A stretch of 7,507 bases of DNA from Pseudomonadota bacterium (GCA_023422975.1 JAFAGF010000013.1:1-7507); one strand, 5' to 3'. Shown: positions 1-6,481, counted from the stretch's first letter. Notes: a model not told the origin generated them from the letters alone. Translations and numbers: made by a program.

Positions 1-1736
1 ACCTGCTGGGCAAATTCGGGGTCGTGGAAGTTGTTGGTGGACAAATTCACCGCAATATGCGGAATCGACAAGCCTTGGCTGCGCCAAGTGGCCAGCTGCG
101 TGCAGGCGGCATTGATCAGCCATGTGGTGAGCTGGTGGATCAAGCCGGCGTCTTCTGCCACGGCAATGAAGCGCGGCGGGGCGATCCAGCCCCACTCCGG
201 GTGGTGCCAGCGTGAGAGCGCCTCCACGCCATACAGCTGCTCGGGGGCATGGCTGAACACCTGAGGCTGAAAGTGCAACTGCAGTGCGCCTTCTGCCAAG
301 GCTTTGCGGAGTTCACGCTCCATCTTGGCGCGCTCTTGGCTGACCTTGCTCATCTCGGGCTGGTAAATCTCCCACAGCTGGCAGCCTTGGCTTTTGGCAG
401 CGTACATGGCTTGGTCAGCACGGCGCAGCAAGGTTTCGATGTCGGTGCCGTCTTCGGGGTAGCTGCACACGCCAATGCAGGCATTGGGGATGGTCATGAC
501 CCCGTTGATGCTGAAAGGCTCGGCAATCGCATCCAGCATGCGCTGGGCCAGCTCGGGAATTTGTGCGGAGCTGCACTGGGGCATCAGCACGGCAAACTCA
601 TCGCTGGACAGCCGCCCGACGACATCTTCCGGGCGCGTGCATTTGCCCAGGCGCAGCGCAATCTCGCACAGCAAGGCATCGCCTGCGGAGTGGCCCAGGC
701 TGTCATTCCACAGCTTGAAGCGGTCCAGATCCAGAAAGAATAGCAAGCCAGTTTGCCCCCGCATGCTGTGCAGCGTTTGCTCGGCACACTCATTGAACAT
801 GGTGCGGTTGGGTAAATGCGTGAGGGTGTCGTAGTAGGCCAGTTGGCGAATGCGGTGCTTGTTGGCATCGCGCTCCATGGCAATCGCGCACAAGTGCAGG
901 CAGGCCAGCACCAGTTGGCGGTGCAGCTTGTTGGGGGTGCGCTCGCTGTCAAAGTACAGCGCCAGCGTGCCCACCACCTGTCCCTCATGGTTTTTGATGG
1001 GGCTGGACCAGCAGGCGCGTAGCCCCGCATCGACAAAGATAGGCGCTGCGCCGCACCAGTTGGGGTCTTGTGCAATGTCGTGCGCAATGACCTCGTTGCC
1101 GGTGAATGCTGCCACGCCGCAGGCACCCACCTCGGCTCCCATGCGCACGCCGCGCATCAAATCCACAATGTGCGCAGGCATGCTGGGCGCTGCCAGCGGG
1201 TTCATGATGCCGTTCGCATCGACCGACATGACGCTCACGCGGACATGCGGGGCAATTTCTTCCAAGGCCACGCACATGTCCTGGAGCAAATCGGGCAAAG
1301 GCTTTTCCATGACCACGTCTTCCAGCATTTGCCGCTGCAATGCTTCAAAACGCTTGGTAAAGCCAATATCGGTAAACACGATGACTTTGGCAGTGGTACC
1401 CGTAGCTGGTGGGGGCGTGCGGGTGAGGGTATTGACCGTGGCAGCCATCCACACCTGCGATCCATCCAGGCGTTGCAGTTGCAGTTCGCCGTGATAGGCA
1501 CCGCTGAGCATGAGCTGCTCGCGGATATGGGCGGCCAGCTCAGGCCATGCATGGATCAGGGTTTCCAGCGGGCGCTTGCCTTGCAGGTCTTCCAGTCGGT
1601 AGCCCAGCAGACGTGTTAACCCTTCGTTGATGTGGATGACATTCAAATCGTCATCCGTAATGATCCACGCACTATCGCTGCTGTGCAGCGCTTGTAACCA
1701 GTCCGGAGTTGGTTGGGCCGGCGTCAAGTGTGTCAT
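1..1736 (-). CDS. PAS-GAF-GGDEF-EAL cyclic-di-GMP signalling protein (probable phosphodiesterase), C-terminus outside window
   Basis: The minus-strand frame is open from an ATG at 1736-1734 to the left edge (578 full codons), so the C-terminal part of the EAL domain is missing. Domains in order: PAS (about residues 18-125), GAF (about 148-292, with the typical GACGVAAFTG and GLRACWSSPI stretches), GGDEF (about 297-458) and EAL (from about 472). The GGDEF domain keeps LDLDRFK (335-341) and NDSLGHSAGD, but the signature is SSDEF (377-381) instead of GGDEF. The inhibitory I-site RxxD is intact as RPED (368-371). The EAL motif (505-507, in GVEALSRW) and the Asn of VNLS (564) are present. In known families, EAL domains hydrolyse c-di-GMP to pGpG and degenerate GGDEF domains act as regulatory modules. 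The layout resembles E. coli DosP without its first, haem-binding PAS domain. No transmembrane segment is seen, so it is probably cytoplasmic. An AAGAAAG lies about 8 bases before the ATG, and an in-frame TGA upstream limits earlier starts. Later EAL catalytic residues cannot be checked here. Confidence 0.93.
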   Translation of the reverse strand, partial: MTHLTPAQPTPDWLQALHSSDSAWIITDDDLNVIHINEGLTRLLGYRLEDLQGKRPLETLIHAWPELAAHIREQLMLSGAYHGELQLQRLDGSQVWMAATVNTLTRTPPPATGTTAKVIVFTDIGFTKRFEALQRQMLEDVVMEKPLPDLLQDMCVALEEIAPHVRVSVMSVDANGIMNPLAAPSMPAHIVDLMRGVRMGAEVGACGVAAFTGNEVIAHDIAQDPNWCGAAPIFVDAGLRACWSSPIKNHEGQVVGTLALYFDSERTPNKLHRQLVLACLHLCAIAMERDANKHRIRQLAYYDTLTHLPNRTMFNECAEQTLHSMRGQTGLLFFLDLDRFKLWNDSLGHSAGDALLCEIALRLGKCTRPEDVVGRLSSDEFAVLMPQCSSAQIPELAQRMLDAIAEPFSINGVMTIPNACIGVCSYPEDGTDIETLLRRADQAMYAAKSQGCQLWEIYQPEMSKVSQERAKMERELRKALAEGALQLHFQPQVFSHAPEQLYGVEALSRWHHPEWGWIAPPRFIAVAEDAGLIHQLTTWLINAACTQLATWRSQGLSIPHIAVNLSTNNFHDPEFAQQ

Positions 1737-1764
1737 CAAGCGGCTTTCTTGAAAATTTTCGCAA

Positions 1765-1793
1765 ATAGTAACAAGCTGTCAGAAGCCCGCCAA
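1765..1793 (-). promoter_or_regulatory. candidate sigma70 promoter for the EAL-protein gene
   Basis: On the minus strand TTGGCG (1793-1788) and TACTAT (1770-1765) are separated by 17 bases, each matching 4 of 6 consensus positions. It would start transcription near 1758, about 22 bases before the ATG at 1736. This is a pattern match only. It lies in the 94-base gap shared with the divergent aroC gene, for which I see no convincing promoter. Confidence 0.35.
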
Positions 1794-1830
1794 GGTGTTC
1801 AAGCATCGCGCGGGCATAATCTTGCGCACT

Positions 1831-2928
1831 ATGAGCGGCAATACCTTCGGAACCATTTTCACCGTCACCAATTTTGGTGAATCCCACGGCCCTGCAATTG
1901 GCTGCGTTATTGACGGCTGCCCCCCCGGCATGTCGCTGACGGCAGAGGATATTCAGCGCGATCTGGATCGCCGCCGCCCGGGCACCAGCCGCCATGTGAC
2001 GCAGCGACAGGAGCCTGACCAAGTGGAAATTCTCTCTGGCGTGTACGAGGGCGTGACGACGGGTACGCCCATCGGACTGCTGATTCGCAACACCGACCAG
2101 CGCAGCAAGGACTACGCCAACATTGCGCAAAGCTTTCGCCCCGGCCATGCCGACTATGCGTACTGGCACAAATATGGTGTGCGTGATCCACGCGGTGGTG
2201 GCCGCTCTTCAGCGCGCTTGACGGCGCCCACGGTTGCTGCCGGTGCGGTGGCCAAGAAATGGCTCAACGAAAAGTTTGGTACCGAATTTCGCGCCTGCAT
2301 GATGCAGTTGGGTGAGCTGCTCATTGGCTTTGAAGACTGGGCCCATGTGCCGCACAACCCGTTTTTTGCCCCCGTGGCCGATGTGCAGCAGCTGGAAGAC
2401 TATATGGATGCGCTGCGCAAGGCCGGTGACAGCTGTGGCGCGCGCATTCGCGTGCAAGCCACGGGCATGCCGGTGGGTTTGGGCCAGCCGCTGTATGACA
2501 AGCTCGACGCCGACATCGCCTACGCCATGATGGGCTTGAACGCGGTCAAGGGCGTGGAGATTGGGGCGGGCTTTGCTAGCGTGGCGCAGCGCGGCACGGT
2601 GCATGGGGATTCGATGAGCCCCGAGGGCTTTCGCAGCAACAACGCGGGGGGCATTCTGGGTGGCATCAGCACTGGGCAAGACCTGGAGGTGAGCATTGCC
2701 ATCAAACCCACCAGCTCCATCTTGAGCCCGCGCGAATCGATTGATGTGCACGGCGCCAGCACCGAAGTCATCACCAAGGGCCGCCACGACCCCTGCGTGG
2801 GCATTCGCGCTGCGCCAATTGCCGAGGCCTTGCTGGCCTTGGTGGTGATGGACCATGCCTTGCGCCACCGCGCGCAGTGCGGCGATGTGCACCAGGATGT
2901 GGCACCTATTTCCGCATCTGCTGCATAA
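1831..2928 (+). CDS. aroC: chorismate synthase
   Basis: Converts 5-enolpyruvylshikimate-3-phosphate to chorismate, the last step of the common shikimate pathway, using reduced FMN as a non-consumed cofactor. The 365-residue protein has the usual family length. Visible signatures are GESHGPAIG (residues 16-24), RPGHADY (103-109), RGGGRSSAR (121-129), [16 protein letters not shown] (267-282) and [18 protein letters not shown] (316-333). The two His residues that the family uses in catalysis appear to be H19 and H106. The start at 1831 (MSGNTFGT) is the conserved family N-terminus. An in-frame ATG at 1795 would add 12 residues that do not look like AroC. The Shine-Dalgarno sequence is poor, and a CATAAT hexamer at 1815-1820 has no matching -35. 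The gene stands alone, divergent from the EAL-protein gene and convergent with nrdR, and is followed by a palindromic element and a strong terminator. Confidence 0.98.
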   Translation: MSGNTFGTIFTVTNFGESHGPAIGCVIDGCPPGMSLTAEDIQRDLDRRRPGTSRHVTQRQEPDQVEILSGVYEGVTTGTPIGLLIRNTDQRSKDYANIAQSFRPGHADYAYWHKYGVRDPRGGGRSSARLTAPTVAAGAVAKKWLNEKFGTEFRACMMQLGELLIGFEDWAHVPHNPFFAPVADVQQLEDYMDALRKAGDSCGARIRVQATGMPVGLGQPLYDKLDADIAYAMMGLNAVKGVEIGAGFASVAQRGTVHGDSMSPEGFRSNNAGGILGGISTGQDLEVSIAIKPTSSILSPRESIDVHGASTEVITKGRHDPCVGIRAAPIAEALLALVVMDHALRHRAQCGDVHQDVAPISASAA

Positions 2929-2930
2929 AA

Positions 2931-3012
2931 AGGAGCTGTTAGCGCAGGTGAATTATGGATTTCAGATAGAAAGCTATCTGAAATCTATGAATATAAAGCG
3001 CAAGCAGCTCCT
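2931..3012. repeat. nested palindromic (cruciform-like) intergenic element
   Basis: The outer arms 2931-2945 and 2998-3012 pair over 15 positions (AGGAGCTG with CAGCTCCT, then one G:U, one A:U, one A/A mismatch and GCGC with GCGC). Three A:T pairs could extend this outwards, after one mismatch. Inside lies a second perfect 12-bp hairpin (2958-2969 with 2974-2985, loop AAAG), which can grow to 17 bp with two wobbles. The two linkers between outer and inner stems are each 12 bases, so the element is symmetric. It lies three bases after the aroC stop and before the real terminator. The form resembles REP/MITE-type dispersed palindromes of beta-proteobacterial intergenic regions. Only one full copy is in this window, so repetition in the genome is inferred, not seen. 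Confidence 0.6.
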
Positions 3013-3030
3013 GTTTTAAGCAGTCACCAC

Positions 3031-3063
3031 AAAAAAAGACCGCCTGTGCGGTCTTTTTTTTTT
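3031..3063. terminator. strong bidirectional Rho-independent terminator (aroC / glyA-nrdR)
   Basis: A perfect 13-bp stem, seven A plus GACCGC at 3031-3043 pairing with GCGGTC plus seven T at 3048-3060, closes a CTGT loop. On the plus strand it is followed by a run of ten T (3054-3063), and on the minus strand by a run of seven. It lies about 100 bases after the aroC stop and 27 bases after the nrdR stop, so it fits termination of both convergent transcripts. Confidence 0.95.
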
Positions 3064-3089
3064 GCTGCAAACACAGCGTCTGGCTGGGC

Positions 3090-3539
3090 CTAGGTACGTA
3101 CTTCGTCCACCAAGTGCTTGAAGTCGTCAATGTCTTCAAAGCTGCGGTAGACGCTGGCATAGCGAATGTAGGCCACCTTGTCGAGCTTGCGCAGCTCATG
3201 CATCACCAACTCGCCGATGCGGCTGGAAGGCACTTCGCGCACGCCGGCGCTCAGCAACTGTTCTTCCACATGCTCAATGGCACTGTCTACTTCGGCAGAA
3301 GCCACGGGGCGCTTGCGCAAGGCCAGTGTGAAGGAGGCCAGCAACTTGTCGTGGCTGAACTCAATACGGCGGCCGTCTTTTTTGACCACCGTGGGAAAGC
3401 TCACATCGGGGCGTTCATAGGTGGTAAAGCGCTTGGCGCACGCCAGGCACTGCCTGCGGCGGCGAATGAAAGCCCCTTCTTCGGCCACGCGGGTTTCCAC
3501 AACCTGGGTGTCCGTGTGGCTGCAAAAGGGGCACTTCAT
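3090..3539 (-). CDS. nrdR: transcriptional repressor NrdR
   Basis: A 149-residue protein, the same length as E. coli NrdR, with the expected layout. The N-terminal zinc ribbon has CPFC (C3, C6) and CLAC (C31, C34) around the basic RRRR segment, and the ATP-cone domain follows (about 49-139, from [11 protein letters not shown] to [10 protein letters not shown]). NrdR binds NrdR boxes in front of ribonucleotide reductase operons and represses them when its ATP-cone carries dATP/ATP. The start MKCPFC is fixed by the zinc-ribbon Cys at position 3. It begins 12 bases after the glyA stop, with no obvious Shine-Dalgarno sequence in the gap and no terminator between, so it is probably co-transcribed with glyA and may depend on translational coupling. 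No NrdR box is evident in this window, as expected since no nrd operon is present. Confidence 0.97.
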   Translation of the reverse strand: MKCPFCSHTDTQVVETRVAEEGAFIRRRRQCLACAKRFTTYERPDVSFPTVVKKDGRRIEFSHDKLLASFTLALRKRPVASAEVDSAIEHVEEQLLSAGVREVPSSRIGELVMHELRKLDKVAYIRYASVYRSFEDIDDFKHLVDEVRT

Positions 3540-3551
3540 GGCAAGTAAAGA

Positions 3552-4796
3552 TTACTTGTAGACGGGGAAGCGGGCTGTCAGCTTGGCCACTTCTTCGCGC
3601 ACACGGGCCAAGGTGGCTTCGTCGCTGGGGTTGTCCAGCACGTCAGCCACCAAGTTGGCGGTGATGCGGGCTTCTTCTTCCTTGAAACCACGGGTCGTCA
3701 TGGCAGGCGTGCCCACGCGGATGCCGCTGGTCACGAATGGCTTCTCGGGGTCGTTAGGAATGGCGTTCTTGTTGATGGTGATGTGTGCAGCACCCAGCGC
3801 AGCTTCCGCAGCCTTGCCAGTGATGCCCTTGGCACGCAGGTCCACCAGCATGACGTGGCTTTCGGTACGGCCAGACACGATGCGCAGGCCGCGCTCGGTC
3901 AGGGTATCGGCCACCACCTTGGCGTTCTTGACGACTTGCTCTTGGTAAGCCTTGAACTCGGGCGACTGGGCTTCCTTGAAAGCCACTGCCTTACCGGCGA
4001 TCACGTGCATCAGGGGGCCGCCTTGCAGGCCGGGGAAGATGGCGCTGTTCAGGGCCTTCTCGTGCTCGGCCTTCATCAAGATCACGCCGCCACGGGGGCC
4101 GCGCAGGCTCTTGTGGGTGGTGGTGGTGACCACGTCCGCAAAAGGTACGGGGTTCGGGTACACGCCCGCAGCGATCAGGCCTGCGTAGTGGGCCATGTCC
4201 ACCCACAGAATGGCGCCAACTTCCTTGGCGATCTTGGCAAAGCGCTCGAAGTCGATGTGCAGCGCGTAAGCCGATGCGCCAGCGATGATGATGCGGGGCT
4301 TGTGCTCGCGGGCCAGCGCTTCCATCTGTTCGTAGTCGATGGCCTCTTGCGCGTTCAGGCCGTAAGAGATGGCGTTGAACCACTTGCCGGACATGTTCAG
4401 CGCCATGCCGTGGGTCAGATGACCGCCTTCGGCCAGGCTCATGCCCAAGATGGTGTCGCCGGGCTTGGCGAAGGCCATCAGCACGGCTTGGTTGGCTTGC
4501 GAGCCAGAGTTAGGCTGCACGTTGGCGGCTTCCGCGCCGAAGATGGCCTTGATGCGGTCAATCGCCAGTTGCTCCACCACGTCCACATGTTCGCAGCCGC
4601 CGTAGTAACGCTTGCCGGGGTAGCCTTCGGCGTACTTGTTGGTCAACTGGGAGCCTTGGGCTTCCATCACGGCAGGCGAGCAGTAGTTTTCGCTGGCGAT
4701 CAGCTCAATGTGCTCTTGCTGGCGGTGGTTTTCAGCCTGGATGGCGGCAAAAACTTCGGGGTCGACGATCTCGACGGTATTGGTGCGTTGGAACAT
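3552..4796 (-). CDS. glyA: serine hydroxymethyltransferase
   Basis: A PLP enzyme that interconverts serine plus tetrahydrofolate with glycine plus 5,10-methylene-tetrahydrofolate, the main source of one-carbon units for purines, thymidylate and methionine. Its 414 residues match the family (E. coli 417). The PLP lysine is K229 in [14 protein letters not shown]. Other expected residues are E57 and Y65 in [15 protein letters not shown]126 in GGHLTHG, D200 and H203 in WVDMAHYAG, and R360 in [15 protein letters not shown] (substrate carboxylate). The start MFQRTNT at 4796 has AGGA 10 bases upstream (4810-4807). The 298-base leader holds a ZTP-type riboswitch, which links expression to ZMP/ZTP, the signal of 10-formyl-THF shortage. 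nrdR follows 12 bases downstream. Codon use looks like that of a highly expressed gene, by inspection. Confidence 0.98.
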   Translation of the reverse strand: MFQRTNTVEIVDPEVFAAIQAENHRQQEHIELIASENYCSPAVMEAQGSQLTNKYAEGYPGKRYYGGCEHVDVVEQLAIDRIKAIFGAEAANVQPNSGSQANQAVLMAFAKPGDTILGMSLAEGGHLTHGMALNMSGKWFNAISYGLNAQEAIDYEQMEALAREHKPRIIIAGASAYALHIDFERFAKIAKEVGAILWVDMAHYAGLIAAGVYPNPVPFADVVTTTTHKSLRGPRGGVILMKAEHEKALNSAIFPGLQGGPLMHVIAGKAVAFKEAQSPEFKAYQEQVVKNAKVVADTLTERGLRIVSGRTESHVMLVDLRAKGITGKAAEAALGAAHITINKNAIPNDPEKPFVTSGIRVGTPAMTTRGFKEEEARITANLVADVLDNPSDEATLARVREEVAKLTARFPVYK

Positions 4797-4803
4797 GGTT
4801 TGG

Positions 4804-4840
4804 CAGTCCTGTGAACTTGTATTCCCTTGAAGACAAGGGC
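4804..4840 (-). promoter_or_regulatory. expression platform of the glyA riboswitch, with Shine-Dalgarno
   Basis: Between the aptamer end and the glyA ATG there is a 6-bp hairpin (CCCTTG at 4839-4834 with CAAGGG at 4829-4824, loop TCTT) without a following U-run, so transcription termination is unlikely. Next comes CACAGGACTG (4813-4804), containing the likely Shine-Dalgarno AGGA. The octamer CAGGACTG (4811-4804) is perfectly complementary to CAGTCCTG (4910-4903) in the aptamer's P2 region. This suggests control of ribosome access by alternative pairing. The complementarity is seen; the mechanism is inferred. Confidence 0.6.
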
Positions 4841-4985
4841 TGCCCAGGCGAACGGCTGAAACGCCCGATCAGTCTGGGCGGTACGCTCCCCGGTGGTTGG
4901 CGCAGGACTGAAAAGTCCTGTGCAGCGATTCCACGTCAGTGCAGCACCGAAGTGATTCGGGCGCACCTATCGCCAGTTGCGTACC
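4841..4985 (-). ncRNA. ZTP/ZMP (pfl-type) riboswitch in the glyA leader
   Basis: Read on the minus strand, the parts of the pfl/ZTP aptamer appear in order. The P1 5' strand GGTACGC (4985-4979) pairs perfectly with GCGTACC (4886-4880). ACTGGCGA (4977-4970) follows, matching the conserved J1/2 segment. A GGTG (4967-4964) can pair with CACC near CCAACCACCGGGGAGCG (4900-4884), which is the family's most conserved stretch. The 3' element GCCGTTCGCCTGGGCA (4856-4841) ends the aptamer. Its CGCC can pair with the upstream GGCG, as in the known pseudoknot, and CTGGGC (4847-4842) pairs with GCCCAG (4879-4874) as P3. The P2 region is enlarged by extra stem-loops (for example CCGAA/TTCGG, and CAGGACT/AGTCCTG at 4920-4914 and 4909-4903). 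The family binds ZMP/ZTP and switches on one-carbon genes, glyA among them. Identification is from remembered consensus, not a covariance-model search. Confidence 0.9.
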
Positions 4986-4990
4986 CTGCA

Positions 4991-5019
4991 AGTGTAGCCG
5001 AGCATGCCGTGCCCAGAAA
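4991..5019 (-). promoter_or_regulatory. candidate glyA promoter (good position, weak -35)
   Basis: TACACT (4996-4991, minus) could be a -10 box. Transcription would start about seven bases later, at 4985-4983, exactly where the riboswitch P1 helix begins. The hexamer 17 bases upstream, TTTCTG (5019-5014), is a poor -35. The coincidence of the predicted start with the aptamer edge is the main support. Confidence 0.4.
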
Positions 5020-5025
5020 CAACGA

Positions 5026-5071
5026 AGCGCAAGCACTGCACGGCAACCAGGCCATTGCAAGTGCTTGCGCT
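5026..5071 (-). terminator. 12-bp inverted repeat, probable terminator of the lytic transglycosylase transcript
   Basis: AGCGCAAGCACT (5026-5037) and AGTGCTTGCGCT (5060-5071) are perfect inverted repeats of each other. The 22-base loop can fold further (GCA/TGC and GGC/GCC). On the minus strand the stem is followed by TCGTTGTTTC, moderately T-rich, and it begins 23 bases past the stop at 5095. It therefore fits an imperfect intrinsic terminator separating this gene from the glyA promoter. It could instead be a processing or protein-binding site. Confidence 0.5.
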
Positions 5072-5094
5072 AGGTGGCGCAAAGCTTAAAAGCT

Positions 5095-5946
5095 TTAGAG
5101 GTTGGAGCTCAGTGCAACGTGTTCACTGTCCTGTACGTGGCTGGCTGCCACCGATTCGGTTTCTGCTTCATCCTTCATGGGGGTCACCATGCGTTTGGCC
5201 ACCAAGGTAGGCTTGATCTGCGTAGTGGGGGTGCTGCTGCCTGCAACTTGGCGCAGGCGGCGGTGCTCGGCCAGTACTTTGGCTGCGTAGCCGCCATCGG
5301 TCTGCAAGTTGGCTGCACCCACGTAGTACTTGAGTGCGCCCTCCACAGAGCCGGTGATCTGGATGTATTCCTTGAGAATGGCGGCACCCACGCGCAGGTT
5401 GCTGATGGGGTCAAACGCGGCGTGATTGCCACCGAAGTTGTCGTACTTTTCGGTGTGCACGCGCGTCATCACCTGCATCAGGCCTTGTGCACCCACGGTG
5501 CTTTGCGCAAACGGGTTAAAGCGCGACTCAATGGCCATCACGGCCAAAATCAAAGTTGGGTCGATCTTCTGCTGCGCGCCTTGCTCATAGGCTTCTGCCA
5601 CGATGGCCGCGATAGGTTCGGCCGCAACCTTGTACTTCTTGCTGATCCAGTAAGCAACAGCCGACTGGTCTTTGGGAAGCTCTTTGGGGTTCGACGCGGT
5701 TGCGCGCTCGATGGCTTCTGGCTCGGGGGTAAAGCCCACATCTGCGACATAGCGGTCTTGCAACCAAGTGCGCAGTTGTACTTCGCCTTGTGTGCGCAGA
5801 TCAGGGTGTGCGAACAAAGCGACGGCAGCGAATGCAACGATCAGGCCGATCAATGCAAAGCTGTTGTGGGTAATTTCGAGAAAACCCTCGGTGATATCTG
5901 CGGCAATGGTGCGCACAGAAGTCACCCAGTTTCCTGGCTTAGACAT
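5095..5946 (-). CDS. membrane-anchored lytic transglycosylase, SLT domain family
   Basis: A 283-residue protein. Residues 1-28 are polar and probably cytoplasmic, and about 29-47 form one transmembrane segment (FALIGLIVAFAAVALFA) without a lipobox, so it is probably an inner-membrane protein with its catalytic domain in the periplasm. The SLT/GH23 domain covers about 112-225. It shows the catalytic Glu in AVMAIESRFNP (E140), then AQGLMQVM (153-160), NLRVGAAILKEY (183-194) and ALKYYVGA (204-211). Such enzymes cleave the MurNAc-GlcNAc bond of peptidoglycan, forming 1,6-anhydro-MurNAc. The tail after about 236 is Ser/Thr/Ala-rich and looks disordered. The start at 5946 has AAAGGA (5958-5953) six bases upstream. 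The gene has its own promoter and a long leader, and is probably monocistronic. I cannot assign it to a named Mlt subfamily. Confidence 0.93.
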   Translation of the reverse strand: MSKPGNWVTSVRTIAADITEGFLEITHNSFALIGLIVAFAAVALFAHPDLRTQGEVQLRTWLQDRYVADVGFTPEPEAIERATASNPKELPKDQSAVAYWISKKYKVAAEPIAAIVAEAYEQGAQQKIDPTLILAVMAIESRFNPFAQSTVGAQGLMQVMTRVHTEKYDNFGGNHAAFDPISNLRVGAAILKEYIQITGSVEGALKYYVGAANLQTDGGYAAKVLAEHRRLRQVAGSSTPTTQIKPTLVAKRMVTPMKDEAETESVAASHVQDSEHVALSSNL

Positions 5947-6123
5947 GGCGTTTCCTTTCTTGAGGCTGGCAAAGCCTGACCGTACGAGGTCAGTCTTGTG
6001 ATCCAGCCTGAGATCCGATGGCTACTGTTTCATGCGCTTACTCAGCGCCTAGAGGGCATGAACATCCCCGGTGGGGATTGAAGTAACAACGTTAGACAAT
6101 CTTGCGATTTGTGAAGTGGGCGG

Positions 6124-6153
6124 ATTCTAAATTTCGTCTAAATTACCAGTCAA
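6124..6153 (-). promoter_or_regulatory. sigma70-type promoter for the lytic transglycosylase gene
   Basis: On the minus strand TTGACT (6153-6148) and TAGAAT (6129-6124) each match 5 of 6 consensus positions, with an 18-base spacer. The predicted start near 6117 gives a leader of about 170 bases before the ATG at 5946. This is the best promoter match in the window, although it lies in AT-rich sequence. Confidence 0.65.
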
Positions 6154-6286
6154 TACTTTGGATTTTAATTTTTATTACTTTTTTGTCTTTTGTGGCTGTA
6201 TTTATATCCATGCTGCCTGTGGTAACTACCTGTAAACCCTTGGTTTATGGCGTTTGTCAATGCCTTCTTTGCTATCAAACTGGGTG

Positions 6287-6316
6287 TTGGTATATTTAAT
6301 TTTTGAATTATTTAAT
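6287..6316 (+). promoter_or_regulatory. candidate promoter for the DUF748 gene
   Basis: TTGGTA (6287-6292, 4 of 6) and TTTAAT (6311-6316, 5 of 6) have an 18-base spacer, placing a start near 6323 and a leader of about 160 bases. In such AT-rich DNA this could arise by chance. Confidence 0.35.
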
Positions 6317-6481
6317 TGAATCCATAGTTCAAATCTTGAATGAATGGACTGTGCTCGACGGGTGGTGGTGCATTCCATATTGAAAACAGTGTCAATTTTT
6401 ATCAGGCTGTGATCGGTGGCGCCAGGTGGCGCGTTAAGGTGCGAAGAGGTAATGGCCTTCATACGGAGGATGGACAACAAG

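Larger units (their letters stand above)
5947..6481. other. gene-free divergent intergenic region with AT-rich core
   Basis: A 535-base stretch between the divergent lytic transglycosylase and DUF748 genes. The left part (5947-6117) is the transglycosylase leader, with several short hairpins: 5963-5977, 5976-5993, 6034-6048 and 6064-6078 (ATCCCC-GGT-GGGGAT). The middle (6121-6340) is about 31% GC by hand count, clearly below the flanking genes, and holds promoter-like sequences on both strands. TTGAAT occurs three times (6303, 6316, 6336), the last within a small nested inverted repeat (6321-6348, TCCAT/ATGGA around TTCAA/TTGAA). From 6349 to 6481 I see nothing specific apart from the Shine-Dalgarno of the next gene. 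No RNA gene or recognisable insertion sequence is present. Confidence 0.7.

Noticed and set aside
1795..1830. Earlier in-frame ATG for aroC
   Set aside because: It would add 12 residues ([12 protein letters not shown]) before the conserved MSGNTFGT start, and they do not fit the family.
3783..4814. Long plus-strand reading frame (343 codons) opposite glyA
   Set aside because: It is a shadow of the GC-rich glyA codons, rich in His, Gly, Val and Ala with no domain pattern. The minus-strand GlyA is unmistakable.
4797..5000. Glycine or THF riboswitch in front of glyA
   Set aside because: The glycine aptamer core and the THF-II pattern were not seen, whereas the full set of ZTP elements (P1, ACTGGCGA, GGGGAGCG, CGCCTGGGC) is present.
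5074..5979. Plus-strand reading frame of 301 codons opposite the lytic transglycosylase
   Set aside because: Antisense shadow. It shows no recognisable motif, while the opposite strand encodes a clear SLT domain with promoter and Shine-Dalgarno.
6102..6299. 65-codon plus-strand reading frame encoding a hydrophobic, transmembrane-like peptide in the AT-rich region
   Set aside because: It needs a TTG start with no Shine-Dalgarno sequence and overlaps the transglycosylase promoter. T-rich non-coding DNA easily reads as Phe/Leu/Ile-rich peptide. Conservation in relatives would be needed to revive it.
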